DNA of 64,000 nucleotides from an uncultured Collinsella sp. (lineage in GTDB: Bacteria; Actinomycetota; Coriobacteriia; Coriobacteriales; Coriobacteriaceae). Positions within the stretch are counted from its first letter, which is position 1, and each line of letters opens with the position of its first letter. The position numbers were made by a program, and so were the translations under genes. The notes under the pieces were generated by a model. That model made no database searches. It was not told where the DNA came from and saw nothing but the letters and a program-made list of their open reading frames with translations. The stretch covers positions 24,216-88,215 of the forward strand of contig CABSLA010000004.1 in the NCBI GenBank assembly GCA_902478545.1, written 5' to 3'. Of the stretch, positions 35,749 to 44,722 are shown piece by piece.

Positions 35749-36318
35749 ATGAATGAGATTTCCAACATACATGCGTTTGAAGACGAGGATTTTCTGCACG
35801 CCTGCTTTGTGTGGGGGATGGCCGTGCTTGGCGCATTTGCCGTGTGTCTGGTGCCGGTGTTTATGCTGCTGGGCGGGCCTGCGGACTTGGATGCGGCTGA
35901 CGCGGGCGGCTGGATGGCCGTCTTGGGATGGATAGTCGGCTTGGCTGCGATCTCAATGGCGTCGTTCGCCGTGCACGAGCTGGTGCACGGTGTGTTTTTT
36001 AAGCTGCTGGCGCCTGCGGGCGCGCAGGTGACCTTTGGGGCGAATCGCGAGACGGCGATGATCTATGCCTGCGCCGAGGGCGTTGTGTATTCGCGCCGGC
36101 GGTACATGGTGGTTTGCCTGGCGCCGACGGTTGTTGTGACGACAACGCTTGCCCTGGGGTTTGCGTTTTCGGGCTATCCGCTGCTGTGCTATCTGGCTGC
36201 CGGCTTGCATTTGTCGGGCTGTGTAGGCGACTGGTATTACGTGCGGACCATTTTGCGCGACCGCCGCATTGTCGCCTGCGAGGATACGTCCTTTGGCGTG
36301 CGCTTTTTCGCAAAGTAG
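35749..36318 (+). CDS. DUF3267-type membrane metalloprotease-like protein
   Basis: The 189-residue product has four hydrophobic segments and the zinc-binding signature HELVHG at about residues 75-80 (SFAVHELVHGVFFKLL), typical of DUF3267 zincin-like membrane proteins. The family is widespread in Gram-positives and related to site-2-type proteases; the substrate is unknown. ATG 35749 has no strong ribosome site but lies 133 bases from the divergent MetRS-like start, leaving room for a promoter. It is followed by the TTTTTGGGACGGGG repeat unit. Confidence 0.8.
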   Translation: MNEISNIHAFEDEDFLHACFVWGMAVLGAFAVCLVPVFMLLGGPADLDAADAGGWMAVLGWIVGLAAISMASFAVHELVHGVFFKLLAPAGAQVTFGANRETAMIYACAEGVVYSRRRYMVVCLAPTVVVTTTLALGFAFSGYPLLCYLAAGLHLSGCVGDWYYVRTILRDRRIVACEDTSFGVRFFAK

Positions 36319-36385
36319 TCTTTTTGGGACGGGGCTATTTTAGCTGCCATGATGTCGGGGTGAGTTTTCTGGGACGGGGATGTCG

Positions 36386-36961
36386 ATGAAGTCGTTGTTG
36401 CTGCATGCGTGCTGTGCACCATGCTCGCTTGAGCCGGTTCGCCTGCTGCGCGAGGAGGGGTTTGAGCCCACGATTTGCTGGACCAATCCCAATATTCAAC
36501 CGCGCGATGAATGGCGGCGGCGTCTGGACGAGCTGCGCCGGTGGTGTGCCGATGGCGACATCGAGCTCATCGAGGCGGGGGAGGACCGCGAGCGCTGGGA
36601 GGCCGGCGTGGCCCCGCTGGGTGCCGATCGGCCCCGTCGCTGTCGCTCGTGCTATGCCCTGCGCTTGGCCGAGGCGTGCCGCGTGGCCCAGGAGCGCGGG
36701 TTTGAGTTTGTGGGCACGACGCTCGCCGTCTCGCCGTATCAGCTGTTCGATACCTGCAATGATGTTTTGGAGCGTCTGGCTGCCGCCCGCGGTCTCACCC
36801 CGGTGATTCGCGATTTTCGCCCGTATTATCCCGAGGCTACGCGCCGTTCGCGTGAGCTGGGCATGTATCGGCAGAATTACTGCGGCTGCCGTTTCTCGGC
36901 GGTCGAGGCAGCCATGGATCGCGCCCGCATCCGCGACGAGCGCAAAGCGTCCAAAAAGTAG
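36386..36961 (+). CDS. queH: QueH, epoxyqueuosine reductase
   Basis: QueH reduces epoxyqueuosine to queuosine in tRNA, the last step, without needing cobalamin (unlike QueG). The 191-residue product carries the cysteine motifs of the family: HACCAPCS (about 7-14), RRCRSCYALR (about 85-95), and YCGCRFS near the C-terminus. I prefer ATG 36386 because GGGGA ends five bases upstream; ATG 36380 is directly adjacent to it and adds two residues. Notably, this ribosome site is part of the TTCTGGGACGGGG repeat. queA follows 64 bases later and tgt lies 4.8 kb on. Confidence 0.92.
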   Translation: MKSLLLHACCAPCSLEPVRLLREEGFEPTICWTNPNIQPRDEWRRRLDELRRWCADGDIELIEAGEDRERWEAGVAPLGADRPRRCRSCYALRLAEACRVAQERGFEFVGTTLAVSPYQLFDTCNDVLERLAAARGLTPVIRDFRPYYPEATRRSRELGMYRQNYCGCRFSAVEAAMDRARIRDERKASKK

Positions 36962-37025
36962 TTCTTTTGGGCTGGCGGCCTGCTAGGATGTAGAGCGGAC
37001 TTTAGCTATATTAGGAGTATCCGAC

Positions 37026-38243
37026 GTGTCTATGCGTACCGATGATTTTGACTACAACCTTCCTGAGGAACTGATCGCCCAGGCTCCAGCCGAGCCGCGC
37101 GACTCCTGTCGCCTGCTGGTGGTGGATCGCAAGGGCTCCCAGGCGGGAACGCCGTTGGAGCACGGCGGTACCGTTGAGCACCGCATCTTCCGTGACATCA
37201 TCGACTATATCGAGCCGGGCGACGTACTCGTCATCAACCAGACGCGCGTGATGCCGGCTCGCCTGATCGGCCGCAAGGCCGGCTCGGGCGGTGTGGTCGA
37301 GACGCTGCTGCTCAAGCGCCGCGAGGACGTGGATCCGCTTGGTCACGTTTGGGAGTGCTTGGTCAAGCCGGGTAAGCGCCTGAAGCCCGGTGCTCAGATT
37401 GAGTATCGCGCCGGTGGCGCTCATGCGCCCGAGGGGGCTCCCGTGGTGCTGACGGCCGAGGTCGTCGACTTTGTCACCGATAGTCGCGGCGGCCGCCTGG
37501 TGCGTTTTGAGCCGGCCGGTTGCAATGCCGCCGGCGAGCCGCGCACGCTTGACGAGGCCATCCATGCTGCCGGTCACGTGCCGCTGCCGCCCTACATTAC
37601 CGATTACGAGGGCGATCCCGAGAAATATCAGACCGTGTACGCCATGAAGGAGGAGCACTCGGCCGCTGCTCCCACGGCGGGTCTGCACTTTACCCCCGAG
37701 CTCATGGCCGCTATCGAGGCCAAGGGCGCGAAGTTTGCCGCCGTCGAGCTCGAGGTGGGCATCGATACCTTCCGTTTGGTGGAGGAGGACGACCCTACGC
37801 AGCACGTCATGCACACCGAGCGCTACCACGTGTCGCAGGAGGTTGTCGACGCCGTGCATAAGGCCAAGGCCGAGGGTCATCGCGTGATCGCCGTCGGCAC
37901 TACCGCGGTGCGCTCGCTCGAGAGCGCGTTTGACACGGACGCGCCGGTGTCCGATCCGGCCGTGACGGCGCGCTATTTTGAAGGCCGCGAGGACGGGGCC
38001 GATACGCTTGGCCGCGGTGACATCGTGGTGCGCGAGAACGCCACGACGCAGCTTTACCTCATGCCCGGCTCGACCTATCACGTGGTCGACGCGCTGATCA
38101 CGAACTTCCACGTGCCGCGCTCCACGCTCATGATGCTCGTAAGCGCGCTTGCCACCCGCGACCAGATCATGGATGCCTACGCCGCTGCCATCGAAGAACG
38201 TTATCGCTTCTTCAGCTTTGGCGACGCGATGCTCATTCTGTAG
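37026..38243 (+). CDS. queA: QueA, S-adenosylmethionine:tRNA ribosyltransferase-isomerase
   Basis: QueA transfers and rearranges the ribosyl part of SAM onto preQ1 in tRNA, making epoxyqueuosine. The 405-residue product shows DFDYNLPEELIAQ (about 6-18), the central VLVINQTRVMPARL, PTAGLHFTPE and the C-terminal FHVPRSTLMMLVSAL. It is longer than the E. coli enzyme by about 50 residues owing to extra segments such as that around 115-160. GTG 37026 gives good spacing to AGGAG (37013-37017); ATG 37032 is two codons further on and less well spaced. A structured repeat begins right after the TAG. Confidence 0.95.
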   Translation: MSMRTDDFDYNLPEELIAQAPAEPRDSCRLLVVDRKGSQAGTPLEHGGTVEHRIFRDIIDYIEPGDVLVINQTRVMPARLIGRKAGSGGVVETLLLKRREDVDPLGHVWECLVKPGKRLKPGAQIEYRAGGAHAPEGAPVVLTAEVVDFVTDSRGGRLVRFEPAGCNAAGEPRTLDEAIHAAGHVPLPPYITDYEGDPEKYQTVYAMKEEHSAAAPTAGLHFTPELMAAIEAKGAKFAAVELEVGIDTFRLVEEDDPTQHVMHTERYHVSQEVVDAVHKAKAEGHRVIAVGTTAVRSLESAFDTDAPVSDPAVTARYFEGREDGADTLGRGDIVVRENATTQLYLMPGSTYHVVDALITNFHVPRSTLMMLVSALATRDQIMDAYAAAIEERYRFFSFGDAMLIL

Positions 38244-38420
38244 GTTACGGCGTTTTACAAACGCCGTAACCGGTCGACGCTGCGCGGGCCGCATTTGGAC
38301 AATCTGACGTTCAACTTCAAGGGCGCGACCAGAAGGTCAGCGCCCTTTCGTTTCACGTCACCTTGTCTCAAATGCGACCCGCTCGCTGACTCTGCCATAA
38401 CATCGGTGTTGCCGTGGTTG
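38244..38420 (+). repeat. Covarying structured intergenic element, copy 1
   Basis: Directly after the queA stop. First hairpin: GTTACGGCGTTT / AAACGCCGTAAC (38244-38255, 38259-38270). Then GTCGACGCT and a long folded arm: outer stem 38286-38297 with 38369-38380 (GGGCCGCATTTG / CAAATGCGACCC), GACAA / TTGTC, inner stem TGACGT / ACGTCA (38305-38310, 38355-38360), and tip hairpin AAGGGCGC-GACC with AGAA loop (38319-38347). Copies 2 and 3 have different stem sequences but the same pairing. Confidence 0.75.
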
Positions 38421-38423
38421 TTG

Positions 38424-38560
38424 AGTAGTCATTGGGCACTTGGCACTTGGGGACGTTCCTTTTGTGCCGGCACCTGGGGACAGTCCTTATGTCAAGAGAT
38501 TGGTGGTCGTTGGGGATGTTCTTGTTTGACTAGTCGTTTAAGAACGTCCCCAATGACTAT
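38424..38560. repeat. Nested fold-back repeats after copy 1
   Basis: GTAGTCATTGGG begins a fold-back that is interrupted by two GGCAC(C)TTGGGGAC-type units (38436-38491). The last part is a clean inverted repeat: GTCGTTGGGGATGTTCTT (38506-38523) with AAGAACGTCCCCAATGAC (38540-38557), centred on GACTAGTC. A similar element stands at 51651-51708 and a partial one at 41641-41685. Confidence 0.75.
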
Positions 38561-38595
38561 CAAAAGTTGAGGTGAGGGTGTTTTCAGTGCCCTGC

Positions 38596-40359
38596 CTACT
38601 TGCTTGCGAACAGCCAGACTAGGATGATCACCAGGATTGTGGCGACGATGCAGACGATGGCGCCGGTGAATTTGATGCGTGAGTCGCGGGTACGCTCGCG
38701 CACCGCGTCCTCGGTGGCCTCGAGCTGGGCGACTTCTCGCTCGGTCTCGGCGTGTTCGGCTTTGTCTCGGGTCAAGGATCCTGCAAGCGACTCAGTGATC
38801 TCTGGGTGGTCGTGCACCTCGGTCGCCTGTTCGATGATCGACTGCGCATGTGCGGCATCTGCTTGGGCGTTGGCGATGGTCTGCTCTTGGTCGTGGCGTG
38901 CCTTGTCCTCGGCGGCGATTTTCTCGCGCAGTTCGCGCTGGCGCGTCGCGGCGGCAGTCTTTGCCGTCTGCAACTCGTCGCGCGCGGCATCGGCTTCGGT
39001 CGTCACGGCCTGATGGGCTCGCTTAGCGTCGGCGATGGGGGCTTGCGCCTGTTCGACGGCCTGCTCGGCTGCGGCAAGCGAGTGCTCAAGATCGGCGGTG
39101 ATGCGCGGGACATCTTCTTCGGCTTTACGCAGGGCATCTGCCGTGTCGGAGATCTGCATCGAGAGTTCGCTGGTGCGCACCGTATAGTTGGCGGGATTTG
39201 CCGAGGGATTGCGTTGCAGCTCGGCGTACTCATGACGCAGCGTCTCGAGCTGGGCGCGCGTGGCGTCGACGGTTTGTTGTGCGGCGGCAATGCCGGCGTC
39301 TCGCTCTGCCTTCACCTTGTCGCGGATGCGCTTGGAATCCTCAAGACGTCGAACGAGGCGGTTGCCGGTCTCGCGCGAGCTCGCCTCGCGGGCCTCCACG
39401 GCGTCGAGCGCGGCCTTCAGGCGGAGCTCAGTCGCGTCATCCTCTGTCTTCATTTGTTCGAGCTGACCCTTGAGCTCTGTCGCTTTGGCGGCGTGGGCAT
39501 CACGGTCAATCTCGGCGGCCGCTGCAGTCTTTTGGGCCGTGGCAATCGCCTGACGCTGGTCGGCGACGATCTGGTCGTAGCGGCCAGCGATATCCTGGCG
39601 CGTCTCGAGTTCCTCGGCCTGATCGGCAATGCGCTGCTCAAGTTCGGCCAGGTGGACGCGGGCATCGGCAAGTGCCTTTTTCGCGGCGTTCATCTCGCGC
39701 ATGGCCGAGGCGCCCTTGGCGATAAAGGTGCCCACGGCGTTCGCGGTGTTCGAGACAGCGGTCCCCAGATCGCGGCTCGCGGCGGGGGAGTGCGGGGCGG
39801 TCGGGCGACCGGTGTCGGCAGCGTCCGCATCGGCAGTCCGCGGCGCGGCGATATTGCCGGTACCGCCCTCGACCACAGAAAAGCCTGCTGCGTGCGGATC
39901 GACCGCATCGGCGCCAATCGTGGGGTGCTCGAGCTGTAGAAACGAGGGCATGGTACTGCCCTGGTCGGCAACCGGAGTCTCGCCGGGCACAAAGGTCGAG
40001 GCCGCCTCGGCGGCCTCCTCTTCCTTGGCATCAATATCGGCGTCGGCCACGGCGTCTTTCATCGCTTTGACGGCATCCATCATGGAGTCCATGACGGCGT
40101 CGAGCTCTTCTTCCGAAGACACCTCGATAGGGCCCGCAGCTTGCGGAGCGGCATCCTGTACGGGGTCGTCGTCCTGAGCGGGCGCATCGTCGTTTTGCTC
40201 GCCTGCATCTTCGGCGCCAGGGGTTTCCGCCGTAGCGCTTTCGTCCAAGATGGGGTCGTCGAGGTCAATATCATCGCAGGTCACAGCATCAGCATCTGCG
40301 GTGACGTCTGCGGAATCATCAATATGCTGTTGAGTCTGGGGGTCCAGCTCGTCTGTCAT
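38596..40359 (-). CDS. Coiled-coil protein with C-terminal membrane helix
   Basis: The 587-residue product has an acidic, disordered N-terminal half (about 1-240, with many Asp, Ala and Glu), then a long coiled coil (about 240-550, for example LAELEQRIADQAEELETRQD and DEAARDELQTAK-like stretches) and a single C-terminal helix IVCIVATILVIILVWLF with a short tail. It therefore sits tail-anchored with the coiled coil inside the cell. I do not recognise a family. ATG 40359 has GAGGAG ten bases before; the frame is open upstream to 40491 but that part is not protein-like. The gene is opposite in direction to queA and the SDR gene. Confidence 0.8.
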   Translation of the reverse strand: MTDELDPQTQQHIDDSADVTADADAVTCDDIDLDDPILDESATAETPGAEDAGEQNDDAPAQDDDPVQDAAPQAAGPIEVSSEEELDAVMDSMMDAVKAMKDAVADADIDAKEEEAAEAASTFVPGETPVADQGSTMPSFLQLEHPTIGADAVDPHAAGFSVVEGGTGNIAAPRTADADAADTGRPTAPHSPAASRDLGTAVSNTANAVGTFIAKGASAMREMNAAKKALADARVHLAELEQRIADQAEELETRQDIAGRYDQIVADQRQAIATAQKTAAAAEIDRDAHAAKATELKGQLEQMKTEDDATELRLKAALDAVEAREASSRETGNRLVRRLEDSKRIRDKVKAERDAGIAAAQQTVDATRAQLETLRHEYAELQRNPSANPANYTVRTSELSMQISDTADALRKAEEDVPRITADLEHSLAAAEQAVEQAQAPIADAKRAHQAVTTEADAARDELQTAKTAAATRQRELREKIAAEDKARHDQEQTIANAQADAAHAQSIIEQATEVHDHPEITESLAGSLTRDKAEHAETEREVAQLEATEDAVRERTRDSRIKFTGAIVCIVATILVIILVWLFASK

Positions 40360-40653
40360 AGGTATGTGCTCCTCATCGTTGTTTGTCACCCTATGATAAA
40401 GTCTCGCGCCGACTTCCCGCGCGCCGCAGCAAAGTTTCAAAACGTGTTCGATGGCTCGCGTCGATAGCAAAAACTCGGCCACTCTATCCAATTTTTACTT
40501 GACATTCCCTTCGCCGAAAGACGTTGCGCCGTTCGCCTGCCATGGGCTTTATTTTTCACTTGAACCCGTTAAAGTTGCATTTCAGCTTTTGGCGCGTTTA
40601 TTTGGATGCGCGCAGTCGGCGGGTGCGCCCGTCGCGATTTGAAAGGACTTTAT

Positions 40654-41454
40654 ATGGGACTTTTCACTGGTAAGACCGTGATCGTCACCGGCGGCGGCAA
40701 GGCCACGCTTAAGGACGGCTCCGCTGGCTCCATCGGTTACGGCATCGATATCGCTTTTGCAAAGGAGGGCGCGAACCTCGTTATCACCGGCCGCAACGTC
40801 GCCAAGCTCGAGGCCGCCAAGGAGTCCCTCGAGGCCGAGTACGGTGTCAAGGTTCTGCCTGTTCAGGCCGATGTTTCGGCTGGTCAGGACAACGAGGCTG
40901 TCGTCCAGAACGTTATCGACAAGGCCATTGAGGAGTTCGGCCGCATCGACGCCGTCGTCAACAATGCTCAGGCCAGCGCCTCGGGTGTGACCATCGCCGA
41001 CCATACCATGGATCAGTTTAACCTAGCCATTTATTCCGGTCTGTATGCCACCTATCTGTACATGCAGAAGGCCTATCCGCACCTGAAGGAGACCAAGGGC
41101 TCCGTGGTCAACTTTGCCTCGGGCGCCGGCCTGTTTGGCAACTATGGTCAGTGCAGCTATGCCGCCGCCAAGGAGGGCATCCGTGGTCTGACTCGCGTTG
41201 CCGCCAACGAGTGGGGCAAGGACGGCATCAACGTCAATATCGTTTGTCCGCTTGCTTGGACCGCTGCGCTCGAGAACTTCCAGGATGCCTATCCCGAGGC
41301 GTTCAAGGCCAATGTCCACATGCCGCCGGCAGGCCACTACGGCGACGTCGAGAAGGAAATCGGCCGCGTTGTCGTTCAGCTCTGCGGTCCCGACTTTAAG
41401 TACATGAACGGCGAGACTGTCACCCTCGAGGGTGGCATGGGCCAGCGGCCATAG
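40654..41454 (+). CDS. Short-chain dehydrogenase/reductase (SDR)
   Basis: The 266-residue product is a classical SDR: Rossmann motif VIVTGGGKATLKDGSAGSIG with an insertion in the usual TGxxxGIG, the NNAQA turn, catalytic Tyr and Lys in CSYAAAKEG, and C-terminal MNGETVTLEGGMG. The nine-residue insertion in the cofactor loop is unusual. The substrate cannot be told. Many Coriobacteriia SDRs act on steroid or bile-acid hydroxyls, so that is one possibility only. ATG 40654 has GAAAGGA at 40641-40647. The gene sits alone between repeats. Confidence 0.85.
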   Translation: MGLFTGKTVIVTGGGKATLKDGSAGSIGYGIDIAFAKEGANLVITGRNVAKLEAAKESLEAEYGVKVLPVQADVSAGQDNEAVVQNVIDKAIEEFGRIDAVVNNAQASASGVTIADHTMDQFNLAIYSGLYATYLYMQKAYPHLKETKGSVVNFASGAGLFGNYGQCSYAAAKEGIRGLTRVAANEWGKDGINVNIVCPLAWTAALENFQDAYPEAFKANVHMPPAGHYGDVEKEIGRVVVQLCGPDFKYMNGETVTLEGGMGQRP

Positions 41455-41456
41455 GA

Positions 41457-41640
41457 GTTACGGCGTTTTGCCAAACGCCGTAACGGGCCGACGCTGCAAA
41501 CCCGCCAGAGCGGCAATCTGCCTTTCAACTTCGGCGGCATGATCAAAAGATCAATGCCGCCTTGTTTCAAGGCACCTTGCTCGCTCTGGCGGGTTTTCGC
41601 TGTCGTTGACAAGGCATCGGCGTTACCTTGGCTGTTGGAC
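41457..41640 (+). repeat. Covarying structured intergenic element, copy 2
   Basis: Starts three bases after the SDR stop. First hairpin GTTACGGCGTTT / AAACGCCGTAAC (41457-41468, 41473-41484). Outer stem CCCGCCAGAGCG / CGCTCTGGCGGG (41501-41512, 41582-41593), inner stem TGCCTT / AAGGCA (41519-41524, 41569-41574), tip GGCGGCATGATC with AAAA loop and GATC-A-ATGCCGCC (41533-41561). The outer stem ends in GGGTTTTCGC, so it could also terminate transcription. Confidence 0.78.
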
Positions 41641-41685
41641 GTAGTCGTTGGCGACGTTTTTAAATGACTAGTCGTTTAATACGCC
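41641..41685. repeat. Partial fold-back starting GTAGTC
   Basis: GTAGTCGTTGGCGACG followed by AAATGACTAGTCGTTTAA; it matches the left arm and centre of 51651-51708 but lacks its full right arm. Confidence 0.6.
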
Positions 41686-41765
41686 AGTTTCTGTCGAGTC
41701 GGTGCTTCTTGCGGGTTGCCCGTATAATGGTTTGCGTATGAACCGCAACCAAGGAGTTCCAGTTT

Positions 41766-42905
<1,140 letters not shown>

Positions 42906-43054
42906 GGGCGACAGACACGCTTGCAGAGCGTGGGCAATGGCAAAGGCTGAGCGGCAACCGCTCGTCACATTTGCTGACACCGGCTGCGCGACCGCTGACC
43001 GATAGCTTGCAAGCACTTGATGCATCGTGGGTACCATACCGAATAGTTGATGTT

Positions 43055-43100
43055 CGGGCGGGTGTTTGGCGCATGGCGTCGACCCCGCCCGCTTTTCTTT
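43055..43100 (+). terminator. Terminator of tgt
   Basis: CGGGCGGGT (43055-43063) pairs with ACCCCGCCCG (43082-43091) with one bulge, followed by CTTTTCTTTTT. It ends just before the next gene's ribosome site. Confidence 0.75.
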
Positions 43101-43118
43101 TTCTCGATAGGAGTACCC

Positions 43119-43877
43119 ATGATTAAGAATGAGAACGTCGAGGGCGAGCCTGCCTACGACGAGACGTACCGCCGCGGCCCCGTGGTCATGCGCGGCCCCA
43201 TGATTCCTAAGGACAACACCTACGCCAACCTGCTGGCGCCCGAGGAGTCGACCGACTGGCTGCATGCCGATCCGTGGCGCGTGCTGCGCATCCAGGCAGA
43301 ATTCGTCGATGGCTTTGGCGCGCTTGCCGAGCTCGGCCCCGCGGTGACCATCTTCGGCAGTGCCCGCACGCCCAAGACCGATCCGCTCTACAAGGCGGCG
43401 CGCACCGTCGGCCGTAAGATTGCTCAGCGCGGCGTGGCGGTTATCACCGGTGGCGGCCCCGGCATCATGGAAGCGGCCAACAGGGGAGCGGCGAGTGTCA
43501 ACGGCAAGTCAGTTGGCCTGGGCATTGAATTGCCGCACGAGCAGGGGCTCAACAAATATGTGAACCTCGGTATGGACTTCCGCTACTTCTTTGTGCGCAA
43601 GACCATGTTCGTCAAATACAGCTCGGGTGCCATTGTGTTTCCCGGTGGTTTTGGTACGCTCGACGAGATGTTCGAGGTGCTCACGCTGGTGCAAACGCAC
43701 AAGGTCAAGCGCATGCCGCTTGTGCTGGTAGGCAGCGAGTACTGGCAGGGCCTATTCGACTGGCTTAACGGTCCGGTGCTGGATGCCGGCATGATTAGCC
43801 CGCTCGATCCCGAGCTCGTGCACATCACCGACGACCTCAACGAGGCCGTCGACATTGCCCTGAGCGGGCTGATGTAG
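43119..43877 (+). CDS. LOG family protein (nucleotide monophosphate nucleosidase type)
   Basis: LOG-family proteins cleave nucleoside 5'-monophosphates to base plus ribose 5-phosphate; in plants they activate cytokinins. The 252-residue product has the family signatures GGGPGIMEAANRGA (about 110-123) and PGGFGTLDEMFE (about 172-183), and the catalytic Arg segment MDFRYFFVRKTMF. The N-terminal 60 residues are an extra segment beyond the core fold. ATG 43119 has GATAGGAG upstream. It follows the tgt terminator, so it has its own promoter or reads through. Confidence 0.9.
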   Translation: MIKNENVEGEPAYDETYRRGPVVMRGPMIPKDNTYANLLAPEESTDWLHADPWRVLRIQAEFVDGFGALAELGPAVTIFGSARTPKTDPLYKAARTVGRKIAQRGVAVITGGGPGIMEAANRGAASVNGKSVGLGIELPHEQGLNKYVNLGMDFRYFFVRKTMFVKYSSGAIVFPGGFGTLDEMFEVLTLVQTHKVKRMPLVLVGSEYWQGLFDWLNGPVLDAGMISPLDPELVHITDDLNEAVDIALSGLM

Positions 43878-43909
43878 ATCAATCGTGCTCACGCGACATG
43901 AATACGCAT

Positions 43910-43959
43910 GGCAATCTGATGTTATCTAACATCAGATTGCCATTTATATTGGGTATACT
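43910..43959. promoter_or_regulatory. Palindromic operator with -10 box before toxin-antitoxin genes
   Basis: A perfect 15-bp inverted repeat GGCAATCTGATGTTA / TAACATCAGATTGCC (43910-43924, 43927-43941) with a two-base centre is followed by TATACT (43954-43959) as a likely -10. The palindrome covers the -35 region, as expected for autorepression by a RelB-type antitoxin. It could also act as a terminator of the upstream gene. Confidence 0.7.
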
Positions 43960-43990
43960 GGTGTAAAAGACGAGGGCGAGGAGGTCGCAA

Positions 43991-44290
43991 ATGTCTACAG
44001 CAACAGTTAAGCCTACGACGGTTCGAATCGAAGAGGGGCTCAAGGAGCAGGCGACTCAGTTCTTGGATTCGGTCGGCCTCAGCCTCAATTCCTATCTCAA
44101 TCTTGCCGTTCGGCAGCTGGTAAATCAGCGAAAGATTCCTTTTGAGATTGTAGGAAGGGCGGAGGTGCCCAACGAGGCGACGAGGCGTGCCATGGTGATC
44201 GCCGAGGCTCATGAGTTGGGGATTTTGCCGGACGATAGCCTGTCATTCAATAACGCTGATGAGCTTATGTCATTCCTCGATGAGGAATAG
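43991..44290 (+). CDS. RelB/DinJ-type antitoxin
   Basis: The 99-residue product starts with a ribbon-helix-helix DNA-binding fold (TVRIEEGLKEQATQFLDSVGLSLNSYLNLAVRQLV, about 9-43), typical of RelB/DinJ antitoxins, and ends in an acidic, flexible toxin-binding tail. It should bind both the toxin and the operator at 43910-43941. GAGGAGG lies at good spacing before ATG 43991. The toxin gene starts two bases after its stop. Confidence 0.88.
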   Translation: MSTATVKPTTVRIEEGLKEQATQFLDSVGLSLNSYLNLAVRQLVNQRKIPFEIVGRAEVPNEATRRAMVIAEAHELGILPDDSLSFNNADELMSFLDEE

Positions 44291-44292
44291 CG

Positions 44293-44601
44293 ATGTTCGA
44301 GATTAGAGTCGAGGCTCAATTTAAGGTGGACTACAAACGAACGATGCGCATGCATCCGCAGCTAAAAAGTGAGTTTAAAGCGGCGGTTGCGGAGCTTGTG
44401 GCTCATGGGTCACTTCCGGCGGAGTATGGCGCCCACGAGCTCTCAAACCCGGGCGGAAACTACAACGGCCACATCGATTTCCACCTATCCGATGGCTTGG
44501 TCGATGTGGTCGTTCTTTATCTTCCCCATAAGACTAACCCAGTGATTAGGCTGGTGAGAATGGGCACTCATCAGGAGCTGTTTCAGGGTCCGCTGGGCTG
44601 A
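44293..44601 (+). CDS. RelE/YafQ-type toxin
   Basis: The 102-residue product belongs to the RelE/ParE superfamily, nearest to YafQ-type mRNA interferases, which cut mRNA on the ribosome. Visible features are the start VEAQFKVDYKRTMRMHP, the central HELSNPGGNYNGHIDFHLS and the C-terminal VIRLVRMGTHQELF. Its His residues in the NGHIDFH and GTHQELF segments are the likely catalytic ones, as in YafQ. It is translationally linked to the antitoxin (two-base gap). A fold-back repeat starts 16 bases after its stop. Confidence 0.88.
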   Translation: MFEIRVEAQFKVDYKRTMRMHPQLKSEFKAAVAELVAHGSLPAEYGAHELSNPGGNYNGHIDFHLSDGLVDVVVLYLPHKTNPVIRLVRMGTHQELFQGPLG

Positions 44602-44616
44602 TCGCCGATTTCCAAG

Positions 44617-44679
44617 TTGCGGTGGAATAGGGATTGATTTGCGGTCGATTGGCCAAAAACAGTCCCTATTTCACCGCAA
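44617..44679. repeat. 63-base fold-back repeat, copy 1
   Basis: TTGCGGTGGAATAGGGA / TCCCTATTTCACCGCAA (44617-44633, 44663-44679), with inner hairpin GGTC-GATT-GGCC. The copy at 48183-48246 is nearly identical and in the same orientation. Both lie just outside the primase-helicase gene. Confidence 0.85.
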
Positions 44680-44722
44680 CTGATAGGCGCGCCCCGTTCG
44701 CTGCTGCGGCCCCCGGTTCTCC

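Noticed and set aside
43991..44060. tRNA T-arm-like sequence GGTTCGAATC
   Set aside because: It lies inside the antitoxin gene and no cloverleaf surrounds it. No tRNA or rRNA gene was found in the window.
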